Assembly (NCBI GenBank): GCA_050283925.1
Contig: JBNOAI010000010.1
Location: 1 to 64,000 of the forward strand
Length of the DNA: 64,000 nt
Direction: 5' to 3'
Origin: ZC4RG25 sp023428365
Lineage (GTDB): Bacteria; Pseudomonadota; Alphaproteobacteria; Rhizobiales; Hyphomicrobiaceae
This document shows positions 53,239 to 61,700 of the stretch, piece by piece. Below the pieces are notes generated by a model. It saw only the letters and a list, made by a program, of their open reading frames with translations, did no database searches and was not told the origin of the DNA. The first letter of the stretch is position 1. The number at the start of each line of letters is the position of its first letter. The translations under genes and the position numbers were made by a program.

Positions 53239-55566
53239 ATGACTAAGAGCATGGTTGCAACGATACCAGATACCGCGGGGGCCGAAGCGGTCTCCTCGAT
53301 CCGGAATACGCTTGGGTTGGTTCCTCTGTTGGCGCTCTCTGCCGCGTTTGCAGGACCGGCCCATGCGCAGCAAGGCAGCATTGCGCTTGATGGCATCACG
53401 GTCGAGGGTGACACCGATGAAGGCAGTGGCGATGGGGAGCAGTCCCAGGACAGCTACAAGGTCAACCAACTTTCTTCACCCAAAGCTACGGCGCCGTTGC
53501 TCAACACGCCGCAGACTGTGACGGTTATTCCGCAGCAGATCTTGCGGGAGCGCAACTCGCAAACGCTAATCGAGGCGCTCAAGAATACACCAGGCATTAC
53601 CTTCGATGCCGGCGAGAACGGGTTCGCCGCTGGCGGCAATCAGTTCAACATTCGCGGCTTCAGCGCGACTGGCAACATCTTCGTAGACGGCGCGCGCGAC
53701 AACGGCAGCTACACGCGGGACACCTTCAACGTCGAGCAGGTTGAGGTGGTAAAGGGCGCTGCGGCCGACAATGGACGTGGTGGTGCCGGCGGATACGTCA
53801 ATCTCGTCACCAAAATCCCTCACCTGGAGAGCTTCTATCGGGCCAATGTCGGTGTTGGCTTTGATGAGTACAATTCCAAATCGCGCTGGCGCGGGACTGC
53901 CGATGTCAATCAGAAGGTCAACGCGACTACGGCCATCCGCCTGAATGTCATGGCGGAGAATGGCGGCGTTGCCGGTCGGGAGATCGTTGAGAATAATGCG
54001 TGGGGTGTCGCACCGTCAGTTGCGTTCGGCCTCGGCACCAACTTCCGCACGATCCTGTCTTACGAGCACGTTGAGCGAAATGACATCCCGGATTCCGGTG
54101 TGTCATTCAACAGGGGCGGAGATAGCATTCGTATTCCCGGCGCCGGCCCCAGGGTGGGTTCGAATTATGTTCCGTCGAACGGTTCGCGTGACACCTTCTT
54201 TGGTCGCCGGACGGATTTTGACGACATCCGGAACGACTCTCTCCTTGCTCGGTTCGAGTACGACATTTCAAATGGCGTTACCGTCAGCAATCAGACGCGT
54301 TGGGCACATCTAGACCGCAGTGCGCGATACCATATTCCTGGCGATGTTGTTCCTACGGTTTCCAATCCTTACAACTACGATCGCGTCAATGAAACGCTGA
54401 CCAACCAGACCAACGTTTTGGCCAAGGTCTATTCCGGCGGATTGAAACATACATTTTCTACGGGCGTCGAATTCTCCAAGGAGAAGTCCGACTCTCATCA
54501 TATCGGACGGGGCGATAACCCCACCTTCAACGGAAGCAATCACATCGATGTCGATACGGTTGCGTTCTATGCCTATGACACCATTGAACTGAATAAGCAC
54601 TGGGAGATCACAGGCGGCGTCCGGGTTGAACGCTTTGATGCCGATGTTGTGACGACCGGTTCCGGTCGCCAGATTCCTGGACTGCCGGGACAGCAACGGT
54701 TCAGTCAATCCGATACTACTGTCGGTGGAAAAATTGGCGTTGTTTACAAGCCGGTTGAGAACGGCAGTCTTTATGCCTCCTATGGGTTGTCCCATTTGCC
54801 TCATGGTTCCCTTTTGTCCAATCCGGATATCTCGCGCGATCATGATGGTGCATTTCCGGGTCTTGTCGCCAATGCTGATACTGTTGAGCTTCATAATTAT
54901 GAAGCCGGCGTGAAATGGGATTTCTTTGGTGGTCGCCTTTCAACGACTGCAGCGATCTTCCAGACCGAAAAGCATAAGGTGGCTTACTTGGATGAAGCGG
55001 ATCCTGCCAATCCGGATATCGTCTATGGCAAGCAACTGGTGCGAGGGATTGAGTTCGGCGTAGCGGGCAAAGTCACGGACCGGTGGAGTCTTTTCGGTGG
55101 CCTGACGTTGATGGATAGTGAGCGCAAGCACGGTCGTGCGGTGGACGACGCAGTGCGGAGCGATTACTCCGCTTCGGGCACAGTTGCTCCAGGCTTCACG
55201 ACTGTGGATACCACGAACGGCGATGAGCTGGCGTTTACGCCAAACATCACCGCGACGTTGTGGACGACGTATCGTTGGGATAACGGCTTCACCCTCGGTG
55301 GCGGCGTCCAATACGTGGGAGAGTCTTACATTGGCCGTCCCGACGATGCCACCCGCATCATTCCGAATGGGAAGTTCGGAAAAATCCCTGACTACTTCCT
55401 AGTCAATCTGATGGCGTCCTATGAGTTGACGGACAACATCAAGCTCCAATTGAACGTCGATAACGTCTTTGATGAGACCTATCTGACAACCGCCAACTGG
55501 AACGGCAGCTGGGGCTATCTTGGACCGTCGCGCACGTTCTGGCTGTCAACCAAGCTCGATTTCTAA
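53239..55566 (+). CDS. TonB-dependent siderophore receptor
   Basis: This 775-residue outer-membrane receptor has a signal peptide ending near GPAHAQ, a TonB-box-like DGITVEG, a plug domain (NTPQTVTVIPQQILRER, GFSATGNIFVDGARDNGSYTRDTFNVEQVEVVKGAA in outline) and a 22-strand barrel ending LSTKLDF with terminal Phe. The plug matches the catecholate-type Fiu/BfrD group. It imports ferric siderophores using TonB-ExbBD, encoded 2 kb downstream. The start MTKSMVATIPD is preferred, with a G-rich ribosome site. Confidence 0.92.
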   Translation: MTKSMVATIPDTAGAEAVSSIRNTLGLVPLLALSAAFAGPAHAQQGSIALDGITVEGDTDEGSGDGEQSQDSYKVNQLSSPKATAPLLNTPQTVTVIPQQILRERNSQTLIEALKNTPGITFDAGENGFAAGGNQFNIRGFSATGNIFVDGARDNGSYTRDTFNVEQVEVVKGAAADNGRGGAGGYVNLVTKIPHLESFYRANVGVGFDEYNSKSRWRGTADVNQKVNATTAIRLNVMAENGGVAGREIVENNAWGVAPSVAFGLGTNFRTILSYEHVERNDIPDSGVSFNRGGDSIRIPGAGPRVGSNYVPSNGSRDTFFGRRTDFDDIRNDSLLARFEYDISNGVTVSNQTRWAHLDRSARYHIPGDVVPTVSNPYNYDRVNETLTNQTNVLAKVYSGGLKHTFSTGVEFSKEKSDSHHIGRGDNPTFNGSNHIDVDTVAFYAYDTIELNKHWEITGGVRVERFDADVVTTGSGRQIPGLPGQQRFSQSDTTVGGKIGVVYKPVENGSLYASYGLSHLPHGSLLSNPDISRDHDGAFPGLVANADTVELHNYEAGVKWDFFGGRLSTTAAIFQTEKHKVAYLDEADPANPDIVYGKQLVRGIEFGVAGKVTDRWSLFGGLTLMDSERKHGRAVDDAVRSDYSASGTVAPGFTTVDTTNGDELAFTPNITATLWTTYRWDNGFTLGGGVQYVGESYIGRPDDATRIIPNGKFGKIPDYFLVNLMASYELTDNIKLQLNVDNVFDETYLTTANWNGSWGYLGPSRTFWLSTKLDF

Positions 55567-55587
55567 CTGATGTGACTCTGCTGGAAT

Positions 55588-55647
55588 GGATCAGCCCCCC
55601 GCTGATCCGTCAGGCGAACGGATTGCCGGGCTGGCCCCGGCAATCCG
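55588..55647 (+). terminator. two hairpins between receptor and piuC genes
   Basis: GGATCAGC/GCTGATCC (55588-55608, 5-base loop) and CGGATTGCCGGG/CCCGGCAATCCG (55619-55647, 5-base loop) are perfect stems following the receptor stop. The second is followed by CTGTTTG. They probably terminate or attenuate read-through into piuC. Confidence 0.7.
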
Positions 55648-55698
55648 CTGTTTGAGGCGACGGGGTCGCGCGTCGCAAATATTGGTGAGTGCTACTCT

Positions 55699-56382
55699 AT
55701 GCTCGTAACCATCCCTGACATGCTCACCTCTGAAGAACTGGCGTACGTGCGCCAAATTCTGGAAAACACACCGTGGGTGGATGGCCGAGCTACAGCCGGC
55801 GATCAGGCGGCGAAGGTCAAGAACAACCTGCAAGTTCCTATCGATGCGCCGGCTGCTCAGGAACTTGGGCAAATCGTTGTACGTGCGCTCGCGCGCAATC
55901 CGATTTTCACCAGTGCCGCATTGCCGTTGCGCGTTCTGCCGCCGATGTTCAATCGCTACGATGTCGGCATGACCTTCGGGGCGCACGTCGATGGTTCGAT
56001 CCGCGCTTTGCCTGGTTCCGGTCAGCGTTTGCGTACCGATGTGTCCTCGACTCTGTTCCTGACACCGCCGGAGAACTACGACGGCGGCGAACTGGTGGTG
56101 CACGACACCTACGGCACGCATCAGGTCAAGCTGCCGGCCGGTCATATGGTAGTCTACCCTGCGACCAGCATGCATAGCGTCAATCCGGTGACACGCGGCA
56201 GCCGTTGGGGTTCGTTCTTCTGGACCCAGTCCATGGTCAAGGATGATTGGCGGCGGCACATGCTCTACGATCTCGATATGTCGATTATCAAGGTCAGGGA
56301 GCGGTTGCAGGACGATGATCCTGCCGTGGTCGGATTGACCGCGCACTACCATAATCTCATCCGCCACTGGGCGGAGGTTTGA
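55699..56382 (+). CDS. piuC: Fe(II)/2-oxoglutarate PKHD-type hydroxylase
   Basis: This 227-residue dioxygenase has Fe(II) ligands His96 and Asp98 (FGAHVDGS) and His159 (SMHSVNPV), and the 2-oxoglutarate Arg in VTRGSRW, plus the PiuC-specific RTDVSSTLFL. PiuC-type proteins sit beside TonB-dependent siderophore receptors in many bacteria and are iron-repressed; their substrate is still unclear. Consistent here with an iron-uptake role. Confidence 0.92.
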   Translation: MLVTIPDMLTSEELAYVRQILENTPWVDGRATAGDQAAKVKNNLQVPIDAPAAQELGQIVVRALARNPIFTSAALPLRVLPPMFNRYDVGMTFGAHVDGSIRALPGSGQRLRTDVSSTLFLTPPENYDGGELVVHDTYGTHQVKLPAGHMVVYPATSMHSVNPVTRGSRWGSFFWTQSMVKDDWRRHMLYDLDMSIIKVRERLQDDDPAVVGLTAHYHNLIRHWAEV

Positions 56383-56385
56383 TCA

Positions 56386-56438
56386 CCGGATTGCCGGGCG
56401 CACCAAGAGCTGATTTGTGCAGTGACACACCAATCCGG
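56386..56438 (+). promoter_or_regulatory. inverted repeat enclosing the hydroxyacid oxidase start
   Basis: CCGGATTG (56386-56393) can pair with CAATCCGG (56431-56438), a perfect 8-bp stem enclosing the ribosome site and the GTG start at 56422. The left arm also repeats a word of the hairpin at 55619. A translational switch is possible; the 37-base loop makes it tentative. Confidence 0.35.
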
Positions 56439-57531
56439 CAGTCCCGTTCCACCAGATGTCGTCTCGGTTTCTGACTACGAGCGCCACGCACGCACGCTGC
56501 TGCCAGCCGATGTCTGGGCCTACATCGCAGGCGCAGGCGCTGATGGGTTGACCCAGCGCTGGAATCGGGATGCCTTCGATCAGCTGCGATTAGCTGGGCG
56601 GGTTCTCGCCGATATGACACAAGCGTCGACGGCGAGCACGCTGTTCGGCCTGCCGCTACCGCATCCCATTATCGTTGCTCCCGTGGCGTATCAGAAGCTG
56701 GCCCATCCCGACGGCGAATTGGCGACGGTGCTCGGCGCCTCGGCATCGGCGACTTGGATGACGATCAGCACATTGTCGAGTGTGTCCATCGAGGAGATTG
56801 CGCGCAACGCCAACACCACCGTGCTGTTCCAGCTTTATATGCAGCCGGAACGTGAGGCGACGCTGAGACTCGTGCGCCGCGCGGAGAACGCGGGATGCAA
56901 GGCGCTGATGGTGACGGTGGATGCACCGGTCAATGGCGTGCGAAACGTTGAACAGCGCGCGGGTTTTCGCCTGCCGCCGCATGCTCTGCCTGTTAATATC
57001 GGGGCAGCATCGGGTCCAGCCTCGCGAGCAGGACCAGGTGAAAGTCCGGTCTTCAAAGGTCTTCTCGACACGGCACCGACGTGGGCCGATATCGACTGGT
57101 TACGCGCGCAAACAAGTTTACCCCTCTTGCTGAAGGGCATCGTCAGACCGGCTGACGCGGAGCGCGCGATCGAAGCTGGCCTCGACGGTATCGTCGTCTC
57201 AAATCACGGCGGTCGTACTCTGGATACACTCCCTGCCAGCATCGATGCACTCCGGATCGTTGCCGCTCGTGTCGCAGGCCGGGTGCCGCTTCTACTCGAC
57301 GGTGGCATTCGACGCGGAACTGATGTTCTGAAATCGCTGGCACTCGGCGCAAGCGCGGTTTTGGTCGGTCAGCCGATCATGCACGCGTTGGCCGTTGCCG
57401 GTTCTGTTGGCATCATCCATCTGCTGACCATCCTGCGCGCCGAGTTTGAAGCTGCCATGGCGCTCACCGGCTGCAGCTCGATTGGCGCGATAGATGAAGC
57501 AGTGCTGTGGGAGTCATCTCGCTTCGCGTAG
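56422..57531 (+). CDS. FMN-dependent alpha-hydroxy-acid oxidase/dehydrogenase
   Basis: This 369-residue protein has the glycolate oxidase/lactate oxidase barrel: AYIAGAGADGLTQRWNRDAF (FMN region), PIIVAPVAYQKLAHPDGE, LLKGIVRPADAERAIEAG (Lys), the catalytic-site block VSNHGGRTLD, and LLDGGIRRGTDVLKSLALGA. It oxidises a 2-hydroxy acid such as lactate or glycolate. The GTG start lies 40 bases after piuC. Its place in a siderophore locus is unusual and may reflect hydroxy-acid siderophore metabolism. Confidence 0.9.
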   Translation: MTHQSGSPVPPDVVSVSDYERHARTLLPADVWAYIAGAGADGLTQRWNRDAFDQLRLAGRVLADMTQASTASTLFGLPLPHPIIVAPVAYQKLAHPDGELATVLGASASATWMTISTLSSVSIEEIARNANTTVLFQLYMQPEREATLRLVRRAENAGCKALMVTVDAPVNGVRNVEQRAGFRLPPHALPVNIGAASGPASRAGPGESPVFKGLLDTAPTWADIDWLRAQTSLPLLLKGIVRPADAERAIEAGLDGIVVSNHGGRTLDTLPASIDALRIVAARVAGRVPLLLDGGIRRGTDVLKSLALGASAVLVGQPIMHALAVAGSVGIIHLLTILRAEFEAAMALTGCSSIGAIDEAVLWESSRFA

Positions 57532-57552
57532 ACCGGTCCATTCACTTGGCCT

Positions 57553-58401
57553 TCACCGGAAGTGCACAGGCACCGATAAGGAAATACGCTGGCCACCAAC
57601 ATTGTCTGGTGGACGTGGCAAAGGGCTCGCGCGGCGAACCAACGAGACCGCTTCCTGGTCAAGCCGCGAGTTGCCGGAAGAACCGACCAGGCGCACACTG
57701 ACGACGCTTCCGGCACGATTGATCGTGAACGCAACTCGCGCCGTTCCGCGCGCGCCACCGGGATGACGCTTATGGCGATTGAGGTGAGCCACCAGCGCAC
57801 CGCGCCAAGTCGCGGGAGATTGCGACGAGGACATGCCTGCTGCTCGCGCCGCGTTTGTTTTCCCACGCATAGCCTGCATAGGCTTAGGAGCTGCGGCCTG
57901 CGCGGCAGTGGAGCGCTTCCGCGGTGGCGGCTTTCGCTTCAGTTGCGGCGGCTCAGGCGGCTTTTTCAGTTCAGGTTCGATTTTTTCCTGCTCGGGAGGT
58001 GGCTCGGCTTGGTTCGGCAGGACAGCTTCGGCTTCCGGGCGTTCCTCCAGTTTCGGGATATCAAGCGGTTCCGGCTCGGGCTTGGGCGGCTCCGGTTCAG
58101 GCGGCTCGGGCTCGTCGGGTTCCTCCTCCTCGGATTCGGTTTCCGTACTGTCGACAGATGCCTGCTGCTGTTCACCGACTGCTACATCTTGCGGTAGCGC
58201 TTCCGGCGCGACCGGCAACGGTGACAGCTCGATCATGATGGCACCGGCTGGCTCACTCGATGCGGAGGGTTGCTGCCAGTTGAGCGCCATCCATATGACC
58301 GCTCCGTGAAGCGCAGCAACACAACACGCTGCCCCTGCCCAGCGAACGATTAATCGCGGCAACGATTCCCGGTATTGATCAGTCCCCCGCACCGCCGTCA
58401 C
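57553..58401 (-). CDS. tonB: TonB energy-transducing protein
   Basis: This 282-residue protein has an N-terminal membrane helix (WAGAACCVAALHGAVIWMALNW), a long periplasmic Pro/Glu then Pro/Lys-rich spacer (about 85-175) and a C-terminal TonB domain (LVAHLNRHKRHPGGARGTARVAFTI in outline, then SSGNSRLDQEAVSLVRRASPLP). It links ExbBD proton-motive force to outer-membrane receptors. The start is GTG at 58401, next to the exbD stop. The acidic-then-basic spacer is notable. Confidence 0.92.
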   Translation of the reverse strand: MTAVRGTDQYRESLPRLIVRWAGAACCVAALHGAVIWMALNWQQPSASSEPAGAIMIELSPLPVAPEALPQDVAVGEQQQASVDSTETESEEEEPDEPEPPEPEPPKPEPEPLDIPKLEERPEAEAVLPNQAEPPPEQEKIEPELKKPPEPPQLKRKPPPRKRSTAAQAAAPKPMQAMRGKTNAARAAGMSSSQSPATWRGALVAHLNRHKRHPGGARGTARVAFTINRAGSVVSVRLVGSSGNSRLDQEAVSLVRRASPLPRPPDNVGGQRISLSVPVHFR

Positions 58402-58405
58402 AAGC

Positions 58406-58897
58406 TTACTGCCCTCCCGTTGCGCCGGCCGGTTGTTCGGGCAACGATGGAGTCGCGGTGGGAGGTTGCCCATTCGCTGGCGGAAGGCTTTCCAACCCGA
58501 CAAGACCGATTTTCAAGTACCCAGCCGTCCGCAGCAGGTTCATCACGTCCATCAGATCGCCGTAGTCGACCGTTTTGTCTGCTCGAACGAAGACCCGCTC
58601 TTCAGTATTGGAGGCGGTTTTGTCATCGAGCGCCGCCTTCAAGGCCGCACGTTCCACCGGATCGTTGCCGAACGCCAGCGTAAGATCGCTTTTCACGGTC
58701 AGGAAAATCGGCTCGTTCGGTCGCGGCTTCGGCTGGGCATTCGAAGCTGGGAGGTCGACCGCGACGTCGACGGTGGATAGCGGCGCTGCCACCATGAAAA
58801 TGATGAGCAGCACGAGCATGACATCGATGAACGGTGTGACGTTGATCTCATGAGATTCGACGAGATCGTCATCTCCATCGTGGAGGCCGCCAGCCAT
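58406..58897 (-). CDS. exbD: biopolymer transport protein ExbD
   Basis: This 163-residue protein has one membrane helix with the conserved Asp in HEINVTPFIDVMLVLLIIFMVAAPL (about 16-40; NVTPFIDVMLVLL is the ExbD signature) and a periplasmic domain ending in a Pro/Thr/Gln-rich tail. It is the proton-channel partner of ExbB. It starts three bases after exbB and is followed by tonB. Confidence 0.95.
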   Translation of the reverse strand: MAGGLHDGDDDLVESHEINVTPFIDVMLVLLIIFMVAAPLSTVDVAVDLPASNAQPKPRPNEPIFLTVKSDLTLAFGNDPVERAALKAALDDKTASNTEERVFVRADKTVDYGDLMDVMNLLRTAGYLKIGLVGLESLPPANGQPPTATPSLPEQPAGATGGQ

Positions 58898-58900
58898 TGT

Positions 58901-60034
58901 CTACTCCGCTGCCGTCATGATCCGCGGGGGCTCGACGCCGCGATCGAGGTCGCGTGAGACCAGCCGTTGTACGTGAGCCGACGCGTCCGCGACCAGAAGG
59001 CGATAGCCAGCGGTCCAGCGTGCGAACTGGTTATAAATCATGACCGCGGGTATTGCGGCCACCAATCCGATAGCCGTTGCCAGAAGGGCTTCTGCGATGC
59101 CGGGCGCGACGATCGCAAGGTTCGTGGTCTGCGCTTTAGAGATGCCGATAAAGCTGTTCATGATGCCCCATACGGTACCAAACAGCCCAACGAACGGTGC
59201 CGTCGAACCAATGGTGGCGAGGATTCCGGTGCCACGTGCGACCGAGCGTGAAACCGAGGCTTCGATCCGTTCAAGGCGCGAGGCGACACGCTCCTTCACC
59301 CCCTCAGGATTAGGGCTGTTGCCTGAAACGCGCACTTCGGTTGCGCTGGCGTCCAGCATGGCCGCCAGAACTCCGCGACGACTCCGCAACTCCGAGATGG
59401 CATCGTTGAGAGATCGCTCGCCGACAATTCTACCGAGCGCGCGACGCAAGAAAATTCCTGCTGTCAGCAGCTCCAGAGCCTTGGTGAAACCGATGACCCA
59501 AGTCATGATCGAGGCAATGAACAAGCCAATCATCACGGCCTTCACAACGATGTCAGCCGCCATGAACATACCCCACGGGGAAAGATCATGAGGCAATTGC
59601 ACGGTGCCGCTGCTACCAGCGGGCTGTTGCGCGGCCAAGTTCGTCGACACCCCGCCGTCTGTATCAAGCGCGCGCGTGGTATCTTGCCCGTCGGTAGCTT
59701 GGGGTTGCGAGGTGGGCTCGCCTAGAGTGTCGTCGCGTTGCAATGAAGGAGGCCCGCCGCCGTCTGGCGTTGGAGCGGTTTGTCCACCTGCTGCGGGCTG
59801 AATTGAAAAAGGTGGAAGTGGATCGCTGGCCGGCAGGGGTTCCGTCTCAGACCCCGCAGGCGCAGACTGTGCCGTGGCTGCCGGCGGAGCGCTTTCCTGG
59901 GCTCGGGTAATCGAGGGATTCGCGAGGCACATCACCAGTATGGCTACAATGCACACGCCCCATATCGCCCACGCTCTCGATGATATCGGCCGCGTGTCAA
60001 AATCGGTGCAAGCCGCGCCCACGCCCCTTCTCAT
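58901..60034 (-). CDS. exbB: TonB-system proton channel ExbB (long form)
   Basis: This 377-residue protein has a signal-like helix (about 20-45), then an unusually long periplasmic N-terminal stretch rich in Ala, Pro, Thr and Gly (about 46-150), then the MotA/TolQ/ExbB channel domain with AAMLDASATEVRV, ATIGSTAPFVGLFGTVWGIM and LLATAIGLVAAIPAVMIYNQF. The long N-terminal domain is typical of alphaproteobacterial ExbB. A 17-bp palindrome lies 144 bp upstream. Confidence 0.93.
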   Translation of the reverse strand: MRRGVGAACTDFDTRPISSRAWAIWGVCIVAILVMCLANPSITRAQESAPPAATAQSAPAGSETEPLPASDPLPPFSIQPAAGGQTAPTPDGGGPPSLQRDDTLGEPTSQPQATDGQDTTRALDTDGGVSTNLAAQQPAGSSGTVQLPHDLSPWGMFMAADIVVKAVMIGLFIASIMTWVIGFTKALELLTAGIFLRRALGRIVGERSLNDAISELRSRRGVLAAMLDASATEVRVSGNSPNPEGVKERVASRLERIEASVSRSVARGTGILATIGSTAPFVGLFGTVWGIMNSFIGISKAQTTNLAIVAPGIAEALLATAIGLVAAIPAVMIYNQFARWTAGYRLLVADASAHVQRLVSRDLDRGVEPPRIMTAAE

Positions 60035-60177
60035 ATTTCAACCCGACCTGAAATGCCTGAGCACTGATTGCATCACCATCGCTACAGCTGCGAACGTCGG
60101 TGCCAGCCTCCAGCATCTGCAGGCTTGTCAACAGCGCCGCGCCCCCCGCGACAGATCACTCTAGCGGTTCAGTCAGT

Positions 60178-60194
60178 AATAATAGTTGATTATT
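60178..60194. promoter_or_regulatory. palindromic iron-response-like operator upstream of exbB
   Basis: AATAATAGTTGATTATT is a perfect palindrome of 6-bp arms with a 5-base centre, in an A+T-rich promoter region 144 bp before the exbB start. It resembles Fur/Irr-type iron boxes in base content. The regulator is not identified here, so a Fur, Irr or RirA site is inference. Confidence 0.55.
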
Positions 60195-60623
60195 TTTGTC
60201 AAGTTTGCATTCCCACCAACCGATACAAAACGGATGCATGAGGCCAACGGAGGGGCATTATATGGACGTGGTCAGATCAGAATCGCCAATCGACCGGCCG
60301 GCGCCCTGATGCAAGTCACCGAGTTACGGTTGCTGGGGATCGCTAACATGGCGATGCCAACTTCTGACTATGTTCGCCCTATCATGCGACAGCCACGTTG
60401 AACGACCCACAACGTCTACAAAGTCTACCGAACGATACTGCTCCGCCCACTCGACATCCAAAAGACGGACATTGGCCAAATACGGTTTGACTATTGGATA
60501 GCGGACATCGATTGCGCGCCTGCTGGAGTGACATTGTGCACGACCGAACACCCGAGGTTGAGATCTGTTCTAGCCTCGTCTCGACGCACCAGGGCCCAAC
60601 AGCCAGTGTGGCGGGAAGTTGGT
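60195..60623. other. intergenic stretch without a convincing gene
   Basis: These 429 bases have lower GC and no open frame with a recognisable domain, good ribosome site or sensible codon use. Short frames on both strands look like degenerate or random sequence. It could be the remnant of a lost gene between the iron island and the GntR locus. Confidence 0.45.
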
Positions 60624-61367
60624 TTATGCGCCTACCCTATCACGCTTTCGTTGCTCCAAGGCACGCCGATATTGGTCGCGGAGATATGCGATCAGGCCGG
60701 TCAGAACCGTTACGGCTATCTTTCCATTTTGTCGGCGAATGGCACTCAACAGCGCCTCATGTCTCCGGACAATCTCACGTCTTTCGCGAACCCGGAAAAT
60801 TAGCATGTTCGTGACCGGCGTCATCGCTTCGACAATTCCATACATCACAAATGCAATGAGGCCATTGCCAGTTGCGTCAACGATGGCGCGATGGAATCGG
60901 ACATCGGAAGCACAGAAATCGACATCGTTGAGCTCTGAATCCTTTTGAATACGTATCTCCGCCTCCATTCTGGCAAGATGTTCCTCTGTCCGATTTTCAG
61001 CGGCGAGGCGGCAGCAAATACTCTCGAGCTCAAGGCGCGCGGCGGCAATGGCATCGTGGTCAAAGGCGCCCATACTAACAAGCAGCATTGCCGCGCCACT
61101 GAGGGATTGGGCCAGATCCTCTGGTGCGGGCCGATTGACAAAGTTCCCTCCGGTCGGCCCGCGGCGCGATCTGATAAGGTTTTGAGCCGCGAGGCGCTTT
61201 AGTGCCTCACGGATCGTCGGTCGCGACACGCCATATCGTTGCGCGAGATCATCTTCTGTTGGCAGCCGCTCATCGACCTTGATCCGGCCTTCCAGAATCG
61301 CCGCTCGTATAGCCTCTGCGATTTGTTTGGCAATGCTGGCAGTAACGATGCCTTCGGTCCCGATCAT
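60624..61367 (-). CDS. GntR-family regulator, FadR/FCD type
   Basis: This 247-residue protein has the winged helix LPTEDDLAQRYGVSRPTIREALKRL (spanning about 35-59; recognition SRPTIREAL), then SRRGPTGGNFV, and a C-terminal FCD domain (DVRFHRAIVDATGN with metal-type His). AAAGGG lies six bases before the ATG at 61367; a second ATG two codons upstream is too close to the ribosome site. It diverges from the acyl-CoA synthetase gene and probably regulates it. Confidence 0.9.
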   Translation of the reverse strand: MIGTEGIVTASIAKQIAEAIRAAILEGRIKVDERLPTEDDLAQRYGVSRPTIREALKRLAAQNLIRSRRGPTGGNFVNRPAPEDLAQSLSGAAMLLVSMGAFDHDAIAAARLELESICCRLAAENRTEEHLARMEAEIRIQKDSELNDVDFCASDVRFHRAIVDATGNGLIAFVMYGIVEAMTPVTNMLIFRVRERREIVRRHEALLSAIRRQNGKIAVTVLTGLIAYLRDQYRRALEQRKRDRVGA

Positions 61368-61700
61368 GGGCATCCCTTTCGATGACAGAACTGCATCATA
61401 TCATGAAATCAGATGTCTTACATTTTTTTGTTTGACAAATATGTGTAAGGTCTATCACCTTGCTGATGACCGCTCCTGGAATGCATTCAACTCCTGGGGC
61501 AGACGAAAGGCTTACCAATGTGTATTGCGCCTTTGCCAGTCCGATTCAGCAGTCACAACAGATGCCACTGGCGTGGGGCAGATACCTCAGAACTCAGCCG
61601 GTCGCCGACAAAAGCAACAATCTCATATGACTGTGCCTGTGTGCGAAAACCCCGCGCGCAGATGAAGCTAGCGGCTGACATATCAAGATAGGTGCTCAGG
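61368..61700. promoter_or_regulatory. divergent promoter region with inverted repeat
   Basis: This 333-bp gap holds an A+T-rich block at 61395-61450. CTTACA (61417-61422) and TGTAAG (61443-61448) are an inverted pair around a T-rich spacer with TTGACA at 61432-61437, a good -35 candidate on the plus strand. It is a likely GntR operator and promoter. I see no gene in 61450-61700. Confidence 0.45.
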
